A DNA stretch of 6,348 bases from Rhodospirillaceae bacterium (GTDB lineage Bacteria > Pseudomonadota > Alphaproteobacteria > UBA9219): positions 1 through 6,348 of the forward strand of contig DOBW01000204.1 in NCBI GenBank assembly GCA_003504035.1, read 5' to 3'. Numbering within the stretch: position 1 is the stretch's first letter; every line of letters begins with the position of its first letter. The translations under genes were made by a program, and so were the position numbers. A model generated the notes under the pieces. That model saw only the letters and a program-made list of their open reading frames with translations, was not told where the DNA came from and ran no database searches. This document shows positions 1 to 6,348 of this stretch, piece by piece.

Positions 1-1284
1 CAGCGCTTTAAACAAGGCGGGGATGTTCCTTCGGCATGGTGGCGGCTTTTCGGTTCCGCACCTTTAAATCACCTGATGGATCAAGCCATCAAGGCAAGCC
101 CTTCCCTTCAAGCCGCTCATGCAGCGCTTCGTAAAGCACAAGAAACGGCCTCCGCCTCTTATGGAGGATTCTTCCCGACACTGTCAGGAAGTGCATCAAA
201 CACACACAGCAAAGCAGCAGGTTCTACCAAACCGCTAACGCTTTATAATACTTCTGTTAGCCTTTCCTATGTGCCCGATATTTTTGGCGCGACAAGACGC
301 GCTTACGAAGGCCTAAACGCCGCCGCTGAAGCCAAGCGTTTTGAGGTTGAAGCAGCTTATCTGACGTTAACATCCAACATCGCTACGGCCGCCATTCAGG
401 AAGCATCGCTCAGAGGCCAAATCAAAGCGTACGGAGCCATAATTAAAGCCCAAAAGAAACAGCTTGAGCTTGTCAAAGCGCAATTTAAAGCAGGCGCGGT
501 GGCCAAGACAAATGTCCTTGCACAAGAATCCGCTGTAGCCGAAAGCAAAACCAGTATTCCTCCCCTTGAAAAGAATCTGGCTCAAACACGCCATCTTCTT
601 GCTGTTCTGGCTGGACGTTTCCCAAGCGAAGGTGTAGGCGCGAAGTTCACGCTCAAAAGTTTTAGACTACCTCAATCCATTCCAGTTTCACTTCCTTCCA
701 AACTTGTCGAGCAACGCCCCGATGTCCGCACGGCACTCGCCAATCTTCGCGCTGCCAACGCCAACATCGGTGTTGCTACAGCCGCCATGCTGCCACAGAT
801 CACCCTGACCGGAAGTTATGGCGTTGGTGCCAGCAAAATGGTGGACATGTTCTCTCCAACAACAGCGCTTTGGGGACTGGCCGCAGGCCTCACACAACCG
901 CTTTTTGAAGGTGGCAAATTACGCCATGAAAAACGCGCCAGCGAAGCTGCCTTTAATCAGGCCGCTGCCCTGTATCGCCAGATTGTCCTGAGCGCTTTTC
1001 AAGATGTTGCCGACACGCTCAAAGCTTTGGAGAGCGATGCGCGTACACTTAAATTGCAACTCGCCTCAAAACGTGCAGCAACAGCTACACTTGATCTAAC
1101 AACTCAACAATACAATGCCGGTGCCATCGGCTATGCATCGCTCCTGACAGCACAAGCAGGCTATCAGAAAAGCAAAGTGGCACTGGTCAAGGCACAAGCC
1201 GCAAGACTAGCTGATACAGCAGCGCTTTATCAGGCGCTTGGTGGTGGCTGGTGGCACCAAGAAGAAGAAAAGAAACAAAAGTAA
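1..1284 (+). CDS. Outer-membrane efflux channel, NodT/OprM family (5' partial)
   Basis: This is the outer-membrane channel of a tripartite RND efflux system, a trimeric beta-barrel with a long periplasmic alpha-helical tunnel. The frame is open from base 1. An ATG at 76 is internal, because the 25 codons before it encode WWRLFGSAPLNHL, which matches the conserved N-terminal region of NodT-type channels. The 427 visible residues therefore lack perhaps 40-60 N-terminal residues, where a signal peptide and lipobox would be expected. Two outer-membrane-efflux repeats are visible, roughly residues 25-225 and 235-420. The second opens with QRPDVR (238-243), followed by RAANANIGVA and the typical QPLFEGGKLR, then the near C-terminal YQALGGGWW. 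The protein ends in a charged EEEKKQK tail. It is the first visible gene of the operon, 19 bases before the adaptor gene. Family assignment is secure; the exported substrate is unknown. Confidence 0.95.
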   Translation, partial: QRFKQGGDVPSAWWRLFGSAPLNHLMDQAIKASPSLQAAHAALRKAQETASASYGGFFPTLSGSASNTHSKAAGSTKPLTLYNTSVSLSYVPDIFGATRRAYEGLNAAAEAKRFEVEAAYLTLTSNIATAAIQEASLRGQIKAYGAIIKAQKKQLELVKAQFKAGAVAKTNVLAQESAVAESKTSIPPLEKNLAQTRHLLAVLAGRFPSEGVGAKFTLKSFRLPQSIPVSLPSKLVEQRPDVRTALANLRAANANIGVATAAMLPQITLTGSYGVGASKMVDMFSPTTALWGLAAGLTQPLFEGGKLRHEKRASEAAFNQAAALYRQIVLSAFQDVADTLKALESDARTLKLQLASKRAATATLDLTTQQYNAGAIGYASLLTAQAGYQKSKVALVKAQAARLADTAALYQALGGGWWHQEEEKKQK

Positions 1285-1303
1285 GAAAACGGAGTTTTAA
1301 ACC

Positions 1304-2431
1304 ATGATCAAACGTATGATCGTTATGTTGCTTTTATGTGCGCTCATTTTGGGCAGCGTCTTTGGCTACAAAATATATGGCGGCATAATGCAGAGGAAAG
1401 CCATGTCTGCCATGAGCGAACCGCCTCAATCTGTCTCGACCATCAAGGCAAGCACGTCGCCATGGCAAAATGAAATCAAGTCCGTGGGCACTGCTCATGC
1501 AACTCAAGGCATCAATATTGCACCAGAAGTTGCAGGCATCGTCGAAACACTTCTGTTTGAATCAGGACAAGATGTCGAAAAAGGTGACATTCTTTTGCGC
1601 CTTCGCAGCACAGAGGAGCAAGCCAATCTTGCTGCTTTGACAGCTAAATTAAAATTAGCTGAAATCACTGTAGCTCGCGATGAAAAACAAATTAAAGTCA
1701 AGGCCATCGCTCAAGCCACATATGATGCCGATAAGGCCAATCTTGATAATTTGCTGGCACAAGTCTCCCAACAACAAGCCTTGCTCAATAAAAAAAATAT
1801 CCACGCACCCTTTGCCGGAAGGCTTGGCATTAGACAAATATCACTAGGCCAATATGTCAATGCAGGAACCGCCCTTGTTACCTTACAACAACTTAGCCCT
1901 CTTTATGTTGACTTCACCTTGCCACAACAAAATCTCACACATGTAGAAGTAGGGCAGTTCATTGAAGCACGTACAGACGCTTTTCCTCAGACAACTTTTA
2001 AAGGCAAGATCTCTGCGTTGGATGCTCAAATCGATGAAACAACACGTAACATTAATGTACGGGCTGTTTTTCAAAACCATGAAAAAATGTTGCGCCCCGG
2101 ATTGTTTGTTTCTCTTTCTCTTACCATCGGTGAGCCGGAAACACATCTAACGCTTCCACAGACAGCTATTACCTTTAATCCCTATGGCAGCACCGTTTAC
2201 ATCGTAGAAGAAAGCAAGAATAAAGAAGGTCAAACACAAGCGCGCGCCAAAATGAAGTTTGTAAAAACAGGGGCCACGCGCGGCGATCAAATTGCTGTTC
2301 TTGAAGGCATTAAAGAGGGTAATGAAGTTATCACTTCAGGACAAATCAAACTACGCAATGAAACTCCTATCATTGTTAACAACAAAATCCACCCCGCCAA
2401 CAACCCTGAACCTGAACCAAAAGATAAGTAA
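1304..2431 (+). CDS. RND efflux periplasmic adaptor (HlyD/AcrA-type membrane fusion protein)
   Basis: This adaptor is anchored in the inner membrane and bridges the RND permease and the outer-membrane channel. The start ATG has a GGAG at 1291-1294 with a 9-base spacer. Residues 4-21 are a hydrophobic N-terminal segment. The only nearby cysteine (LLLC, residue 12) is a poor lipobox, so a membrane anchor or cleaved signal is more likely than a lipoprotein. The split biotinyl/lipoyl-like domain covers about 72-102 (APEVAGIVETLLFESGQDV) and 166-196 (IHAPFAGRLGIR). Between the two halves lies a Gln/Lys/Ala-rich helical hairpin, about 103-163. A beta-barrel domain (about 200-275) contains TRNINVRA and LRPGLFV, both typical of the family, and a membrane-proximal domain follows to about 360. 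At 375 residues the length is normal. The C-terminus is a polar Pro/Glu/Lys tail. Gene order and motifs resemble adaptors of the MexH/VexE type; no specific gene name is justified. Confidence 0.95.
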   Translation: MIKRMIVMLLLCALILGSVFGYKIYGGIMQRKAMSAMSEPPQSVSTIKASTSPWQNEIKSVGTAHATQGINIAPEVAGIVETLLFESGQDVEKGDILLRLRSTEEQANLAALTAKLKLAEITVARDEKQIKVKAIAQATYDADKANLDNLLAQVSQQQALLNKKNIHAPFAGRLGIRQISLGQYVNAGTALVTLQQLSPLYVDFTLPQQNLTHVEVGQFIEARTDAFPQTTFKGKISALDAQIDETTRNINVRAVFQNHEKMLRPGLFVSLSLTIGEPETHLTLPQTAITFNPYGSTVYIVEESKNKEGQTQARAKMKFVKTGATRGDQIAVLEGIKEGNEVITSGQIKLRNETPIIVNNKIHPANNPEPEPKDK

Positions 2432-2466
2432 GCGTAAAACCGATAAGGCCAAGAAAGAACACAACC

Positions 2467-5400
2467 ATGAACCTCACTGATATTTTTGTTCGACGCCCTG
2501 TCTTATCGACAGTAATTAGCTTGCTTATCCTTGTTCTGGGTTTGCGCGCCGTTTTTTCTCTGCCTATCTTGCAATATCCACGCACAGAAAATGCCGTTGT
2601 CACCGTAACAACAACTTATTACGGCGCTGACGCCAGTGTTGTCGCAGGCTTCATCACAACACCGCTGGAAAATGCAATCGCGCAAGCCAATGGCATTGAT
2701 TATACGTCTTCGACCAGCAAAAGCGGAGTGAGCACCATCACAGCAACGCTGCGCATGAACTATGATAGTAACAAAGCTTTGTCTGAAATTAACACCAAAG
2801 TTAATTCTGTTCTTAATCAACTGCCCCCTGAATCCCAGAAGCCCATTTTGTCTATAAAAGTAGGCGAAACAATGGCGAGCATGTACATTGGATTTAAAAG
2901 CGAAGTCCTGCCACAAAACAACATTACCGATTACCTGCTCCGCATTGTTCAACCTAAATTACAAACTGTCGAAGGAGTACAAACCGCCGAGATCTTAGGG
3001 TCACAACAATTTGCGCTACGCGCATGGCTAAAACCCGATAAGCTTGCCGCCTATAGTCTCACAGCAAGCGATGTCTCGGCAGCGCTCGCTCAAAACAATT
3101 ACATTTCAGGTTTAGGCACAACCAAAGGGCAAATGGTTGAGGTCAGCTTAAATGCCTCAACAGATTTACGGTCGCTCAAAGAATTTCGGCGCTTAGTCAT
3201 CAAGCAAGAAAAAGGCGCGCTCATACGACTTGAAGATGTCGCCAACGTCACACTTGGTTCTGACAATTACGAAACGCGCGTTGGCTTTGATGGCCAAAAG
3301 GCTGTTTATATCGGAATCGAAATCGCACCAACAGCTAATTTATTGGAAGTTATAGGCCGCGTACAAGACGCCTTTCCCGAAATTAGAAAAGCTCTGCCAG
3401 AAGGCCTTGATGGAACCATCGTTTATGACGCCACCAAGTTTGTTCAAAGCTCTATTAATGAGGTTGTGATAACCCTTGTTGAAGCTATTTTAATTGTAAC
3501 GCTTGTTATTTTTCTTTTCCTAGGATCACCACGCTCCATTGTTATTCCTATTGTTGCCATTCCGCTTTCCCTTGTTGGCGCCTTTGTTATAATGTTAGCG
3601 CTGGGCTTTTCGATTAATCTTCTTACGCTTTTGGCACTCGTTCTTGCTATTGGCCTTGTTGTTGATGACGCCATTGTTATTGTTGAAAATATCGACAGGC
3701 ATATGGAAGAGGGGAAATCTCCGTTCGAGGCGGCCCTGATTTCGGCACGTGAATTGACAGAACCGATTATCGCTATGACGATTGTTTTAATCGCCATTTA
3801 TATCCCCATTGGATTTCAAACAGGCCTGACAGGTTCACTTTTTACCGAGTTTGCCTTTACACTTGTGGGTGCAACAACCATATCGGCCATTGTTGCGCTA
3901 ACACTCTCCCCCATGATGGGTGCACGCATCCTGCAGCCACACCGCGCCGAAAGCACTATCTGGCACGAACGCCTTGTTGATTGGCTTGAGGCTAAGTTTA
4001 ATGCCATACGCCACCGCTATGAACGGCTTTTGAATAAAAGCTTCGACTATCTTCCTGTCACCGTTATTTTCGCAATTATTATCATTGTCAGTGCCTTTTT
4101 CTTTTATTCTTTTGCACAAAAAGAACTCGCCCCACAGGAAGATCAAGGCGTTATTGTTGCCTTCAGCACCTCAGCACCTAATGCAACGCTCGAGCAACGC
4201 TTGCTCTATTCACGCGAAGTTTACAAACTCTTCTCGGCTTATCCTGAGATGGAGCATGTTTTTCAAATGGATCTCCCCGGACAATCTATTGCTGGCATGT
4301 CCTTAAACCCATGGGAACAACGTGAACGCACAACTTCCATCCTTCAGCCTCTTGTTCAAAAAGATTTAAACAGCATCACAGGTGTACGCAGCGTAGCTTT
4401 CCTACCGCCTTCTCTTCCCGGCGGCAAGGGTCTTCCTATCCAGTTTTCCATTAAAACAACAGAAAGCTTTTCACGCCTTAAAGACATTTCTGATTCCTTT
4501 CTCACCGCAGCTCAAAAAAGCGGCAAGTTTATGTTCTTGGACAATGATTTGAAAATTGATCTACCACAATCTACCGTGAACATTGATCGCGAAAAAGTCG
4601 CACAGCTTGGCCTGACCATGAAAGATGTTGGCAGTGCATTAAGCTCCATGCTGGGCGGCGGCTATGTCAATTATTTCAATTTCTCAGGCAGAGCCTATAA
4701 AGTCATCCCACAAGTGGAGCAAAAAAGTCGCCTCAACAGCGATCAACTTAACAACTATTATATTACATCCTCTAACGGACGCTCTATTCCGCTTTCAACC
4801 GTGGCCAACATCACAACCAAGGCCGTGCCCCAAACACTCAATCATTTTCAGCAAATGAACGCGGCAACAATTTCTGGCGTTGCTTTTCCGGGCATTTCAT
4901 TGGGAAACGCTTTGGACGAGCTTGACTCTCTGGCTGAAAAAGAACTTCCTCATGGATATATTGTCGATTATGCTGGACAATCGCGCCAATTTGTTCAGGA
5001 AAAAAGCGGGTTCGCCATAACCTTCTTTTTTGCCCTTATCATCATTTTTCTTGTCCTTGCAGCCCTCTTTGAAAGTTTCCGTGATCCAATTACCATCTTG
5101 ATCTCAGTTCCTATGGCCTTGTCCGGCGCCCTTGTGTTTATCATGTTGGGTATTAATGGCGCTTCAATCAACATTTACACACAAGTTGGGCTTGTAACCT
5201 TAATGGGCCTGATTAGTAAACATGGCATTTTGATCTCAACGTTTGCCAATAAGCTCATGGTGGAAAAGGGATTGAATAAGCGCGAGGCCATCCTTCAAGC
5301 CGCAGGCGATCGTTTGCGACCTATTTTGATGACAACAGCATCCACTGTCTTGGGAGTCGCTCCGCTTTTGATTGCAACTGGAGCAGGTGCAGCAGCACGC

Positions 5401-5595
5401 TTCAATATGGGACTTGTCATTGCCGCAGGACTATCAATCGGAACGCTCTTTACATTGTTAGTCCATCCCGCCGTTGTTCTTATGGTCGGTGAAGATCACA
5501 GCAAAAAGAAATCACCAAGCCCTGCCCCAGCGCCTGTAACAGCAAAAAAAGCCTCGCTCAAAATTGATCGACCTTTGGATAAAAAGCCGGAATAG
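2467..5595 (+). CDS. RND multidrug efflux permease, HAE-1 family (AcrB/MexI-like)
   Basis: This is a proton-driven inner-membrane exporter, expected to work as a trimer that takes substrates from the periplasm or membrane and passes them to the outer channel. The N-terminus MNLTDIFVRRPVLS is the standard family start; its ribosome site is weak (GAAAG at 2453-2457). At 1042 residues it has full length. Hydrophobic segments lie at about 12-31, 332-352, 356-378, 383-406, 433-452, 461-485, 530-549, 850-870, 875-897, 903-924, 953-972 and 980-1005, giving 12 helices with two large periplasmic loops. The AcrB proton-relay residues D407, D408, K940, R971 and T978 correspond to D400, D401 (GLVVDDAIVIVEN), K918 (SKHGILI), R949 and T956 (RLRPILMT). 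After K918 the sequence reads ISTFAN, whereas AcrB has a glutamate (E947) at the T925 position. A Lys/Pro/Ala-rich tail occupies 1008-1042. Sequence style is closest to MexI/VexK-like pumps; the substrate is unknown. Confidence 0.97.
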   Translation: MNLTDIFVRRPVLSTVISLLILVLGLRAVFSLPILQYPRTENAVVTVTTTYYGADASVVAGFITTPLENAIAQANGIDYTSSTSKSGVSTITATLRMNYDSNKALSEINTKVNSVLNQLPPESQKPILSIKVGETMASMYIGFKSEVLPQNNITDYLLRIVQPKLQTVEGVQTAEILGSQQFALRAWLKPDKLAAYSLTASDVSAALAQNNYISGLGTTKGQMVEVSLNASTDLRSLKEFRRLVIKQEKGALIRLEDVANVTLGSDNYETRVGFDGQKAVYIGIEIAPTANLLEVIGRVQDAFPEIRKALPEGLDGTIVYDATKFVQSSINEVVITLVEAILIVTLVIFLFLGSPRSIVIPIVAIPLSLVGAFVIMLALGFSINLLTLLALVLAIGLVVDDAIVIVENIDRHMEEGKSPFEAALISARELTEPIIAMTIVLIAIYIPIGFQTGLTGSLFTEFAFTLVGATTISAIVALTLSPMMGARILQPHRAESTIWHERLVDWLEAKFNAIRHRYERLLNKSFDYLPVTVIFAIIIIVSAFFFYSFAQKELAPQEDQGVIVAFSTSAPNATLEQRLLYSREVYKLFSAYPEMEHVFQMDLPGQSIAGMSLNPWEQRERTTSILQPLVQKDLNSITGVRSVAFLPPSLPGGKGLPIQFSIKTTESFSRLKDISDSFLTAAQKSGKFMFLDNDLKIDLPQSTVNIDREKVAQLGLTMKDVGSALSSMLGGGYVNYFNFSGRAYKVIPQVEQKSRLNSDQLNNYYITSSNGRSIPLSTVANITTKAVPQTLNHFQQMNAATISGVAFPGISLGNALDELDSLAEKELPHGYIVDYAGQSRQFVQEKSGFAITFFFALIIIFLVLAALFESFRDPITILISVPMALSGALVFIMLGINGASINIYTQVGLVTLMGLISKHGILISTFANKLMVEKGLNKREAILQAAGDRLRPILMTTASTVLGVAPLLIATGAGAAARFNMGLVIAAGLSIGTLFTLLVHPAVVLMVGEDHSKKKSPSPAPAPVTAKKASLKIDRPLDKKPE

Positions 5596-5610
5596 GCTCT
5601 AGAGCCTATT
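5591..5610. terminator. Perfect palindrome between convergent genes, possible bidirectional terminator
   Basis: AATAGGCTCTAGAGCCTATT is its own reverse complement. As RNA it could form an 8-bp stem with a CUAG loop. It contains the permease stop codon TAG (5593-5595) and ends 10 bases before the stop codon of the convergent CoA-binding gene. On the minus strand it is followed, after five bases, by TTTTT (5581-5585), so termination of the minus-strand gene is the better-supported direction. On the plus strand only TTT (5609-5611) and then AAAA follow, a poor U-tract. A palindromic protein-binding site is an alternative. Confidence 0.55.
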
Positions 5611-5620
5611 TAAAATCAGA

Positions 5621-6031
5621 TTAACCAAGCTCTATTGCAGGACAACGATTCATCACAACCTGAAGACCAGCATCAAGCGCGCACTGCGCAGCTTTAGCGT
5701 TAACAACATCAAGCTGCATCCAAACAATTTTGGCGCCTATGGCGATGGCTTCTTCCGTGATCGAGGCGGCGGCTTCGCTATTGCGAAAAATATCAACCAT
5801 ATCGATAGACTCTGAAATTTCGCCAAGACTGGCATAAACGGTTTCTCCCAGCAGGCTCTGTCCCGCCAAACCAGGATTAACCGGAATCACGCGATAGCCT
5901 TTATTTTGAAGAAAACGCATGACCCCGTGACTGGCACGATCAGGCTTCAAGCTAGCGCCGACAAGAGCTATCGTCTTAACCATCTTCAAAATCTCACAAC
6001 ATTGCTCATGCGTTGGCTCTAAATAAGGCAT
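5621..6031 (-). CDS. YccU-type CoA-binding domain protein
   Basis: This is a small cytoplasmic Rossmann-fold protein of the CoA-binding family to which E. coli YccU belongs; its physiological role is not established. The start at 6031 is preferred over an in-frame ATG at 6052, because AAAGGAGAT (6046-6038) lies 8 bases before 6031 and the longer start has no such site. The product is 136 residues, normal for the family. The nucleotide-binding motif is IALVGASLKPDRASHGV (21-37), followed by GYRVIPVNP (45-53), YASLGEI (66-72), IDMVDIFR (76-83), KIVWMQLDV (101-109) and the terminal MNRCPAIE (127-134). D108 stands where relatives usually have glycine (WMQLGV). The gene converges on the efflux operon and diverges from valS, so it has its own promoter and is probably not linked in function to the pump. 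Confidence 0.93.
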   Translation of the reverse strand: MPYLEPTHEQCCEILKMVKTIALVGASLKPDRASHGVMRFLQNKGYRVIPVNPGLAGQSLLGETVYASLGEISESIDMVDIFRNSEAAASITEEAIAIGAKIVWMQLDVVNAKAAQCALDAGLQVVMNRCPAIELG

Positions 6032-6037
6032 AAAAAT

Positions 6038-6046
6038 ATCTCCTTT
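6038..6046 (-). promoter_or_regulatory. Strong ribosome binding site that sets the start of the CoA-binding gene
   Basis: On the minus strand the bases read AAAGGAGAT, nearly the full anti-16S complement, with 8 bases between AAGGAG and the ATG at 6031. This site lies inside the seven extra codons that would be translated from the upstream ATG at 6052, which argues that the upstream ATG is not used. Confidence 0.85.
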
Positions 6047-6084
6047 GGGCATGTCACCATAGACTCTCGGTCTCTTTCCGTTTT

Positions 6085-6113
6085 ATTCTAGCAGAATCTT
6101 GAATACTTGTTAG
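6085..6113 (-). promoter_or_regulatory. Candidate sigma70-type promoter for the CoA-binding gene
   Basis: Read on the minus strand there is a -35-like CTAACA (6113-6108, 4 of 6 to TTGACA), a 17-base spacer and a -10-like TAGAAT (6090-6085, 5 of 6 to TATAAT). The -10 is preceded by TGC, which fits an extended -10. Transcription would begin near 6078, leaving a leader of roughly 45 bases. This is a match by eye in the 93-bp divergent region. On the plus strand, toward valS, I see only a weak pairing of TAGACT (6060-6065) with TATTCT (6084-6089) at an 18-base spacer, not strong enough to list separately. Confidence 0.4.
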
Positions 6114-6124
6114 GGCCCAATACA

Positions 6125-6348
6125 ATGCCACTCGAAAAAAATTACGATCACACAAAAACGGAAACTGCGCTTTATAAAAAATGGGAAGAATCCGGCGCTT
6201 TTGCCTGCAGCCCCGATTCCAAAGCCGATCCCTATTGCATCATGTTTCCGCCACCAAATGTGACGGGAAGTCTCCATATGGGTCATGGCCTGACCTTTAC
6301 GCTTCAAGATATTTTAATCCGCTATCAGCGCATGCAGGGAAAAGATTC
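6125..6348 (+). CDS. valS: Valyl-tRNA synthetase, N-terminal part (3' partial)
   Basis: This class I aminoacyl-tRNA synthetase charges tRNA-Val with valine in the cytoplasm. Only the first 74 codons plus two bases are in the window. The visible protein begins MPLEKNYDHTKTE, then has the YKKWEESGAF segment (17-26) and PPPNVTGSLHMGHG (42-55). The last includes the class I HIGH signature as HMGH (51-54), which binds ATP. It continues TLQDILIRYQRMQGKD (59-74), which is highly characteristic of ValRS. The start is supported by AGGG (6112-6115) nine bases upstream and by the normal short N-terminal lead before the catalytic domain. The editing, KMSKS and anticodon-binding regions lie beyond the window. 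It is divergent from the CoA-binding gene, with 93 bases between the two starts. Confidence 0.96.
   Translation, partial: MPLEKNYDHTKTETALYKKWEESGAFACSPDSKADPYCIMFPPPNVTGSLHMGHGLTFTLQDILIRYQRMQGKD

Noticed and set aside
76..78. ATG at 76 as the start of the outer-membrane channel gene
   Set aside because: The same frame is open to base 1 and the preceding codons encode conserved family sequence, so the true start is upstream of the window.
86..1453. 14-base exact repeat ccatcaaggcaagc at 86-99 and 1440-1453
   Set aside because: Both copies are in frame coding sequence for IKAS in different proteins; a single short match in a window of this size is plausible by chance and has no flanking repeat structure.
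2503..2952. 149-codon open frame on the minus strand
   Set aside because: It lies wholly inside the permease gene, its product is cysteine-rich with no recognisable domain, and there is no supporting context; it is an antisense shadow.
3535..3693. GTT/ATT-rich stretch with repeated attgtt/gttatt units
   Set aside because: It encodes Val/Ile-rich transmembrane helices 3-4; hydrophobic codons explain the repetition.
3444..3797. 117-codon open frame on the minus strand
   Set aside because: It is antisense to the membrane-helix region of the permease, and its Ile/Thr/Ser/Arg-rich product reflects the complement of GTT/ATT-rich codons.
6032..6052. Seven-codon N-terminal extension of the CoA-binding protein from the ATG at 6052
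   Set aside because: The extension overlaps a strong ribosome site placed correctly for the ATG at 6031, and the extra residues are not part of the family's domain.
6110..6307. 65-codon open frame on the minus strand
   Set aside because: It is antisense to the clearly identified valS start, including the HMGH motif region.

Overview
The window looks like chromosomal DNA of a Gram-negative bacterium, most likely a proteobacterium. It encodes all three parts of a tripartite RND efflux pump, including an outer-membrane channel, which requires two membranes. An alphaproteobacterium is a reasonable guess from the overall style, but nothing visible fixes the class. Base composition is moderate in GC, and genes are tightly packed with short gaps.

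Layout. Positions 1-1284 (+) hold the 3' part of an outer-membrane factor of the NodT/OprM type; its start lies upstream of the window. Positions 1304-2431 (+) encode the periplasmic adaptor (membrane fusion protein), and 2467-5595 (+) encode the inner-membrane RND permease of the HAE-1 type. The gaps of 19 and 35 bases and the common strand indicate one operon in the order channel, adaptor, pump. A perfect 20-bp palindrome (5591-5610) overlaps the permease stop codon and sits between convergent genes, so it may be a bidirectional terminator. Positions 5621-6031 (-) encode a small YccU-type CoA-binding protein. A 93-bp divergent intergenic region (6032-6124) follows, and then the 5' end of valS (valyl-tRNA synthetase) from 6125 (+) runs off the window.

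How the genes work together. The permease should bind drugs or other amphiphilic substrates in the periplasm or inner membrane and export them in exchange for protons. The adaptor couples it to the outer-membrane channel. All proton-relay residues known from AcrB have counterparts here, so the pump looks functional. No regulator gene is in the window, and the substrate cannot be deduced. The CoA-binding gene and valS are probably unrelated housekeeping genes. I see no tRNA, rRNA, CRISPR array, insertion sequence or convincing new system; the findings are modest points of detail.
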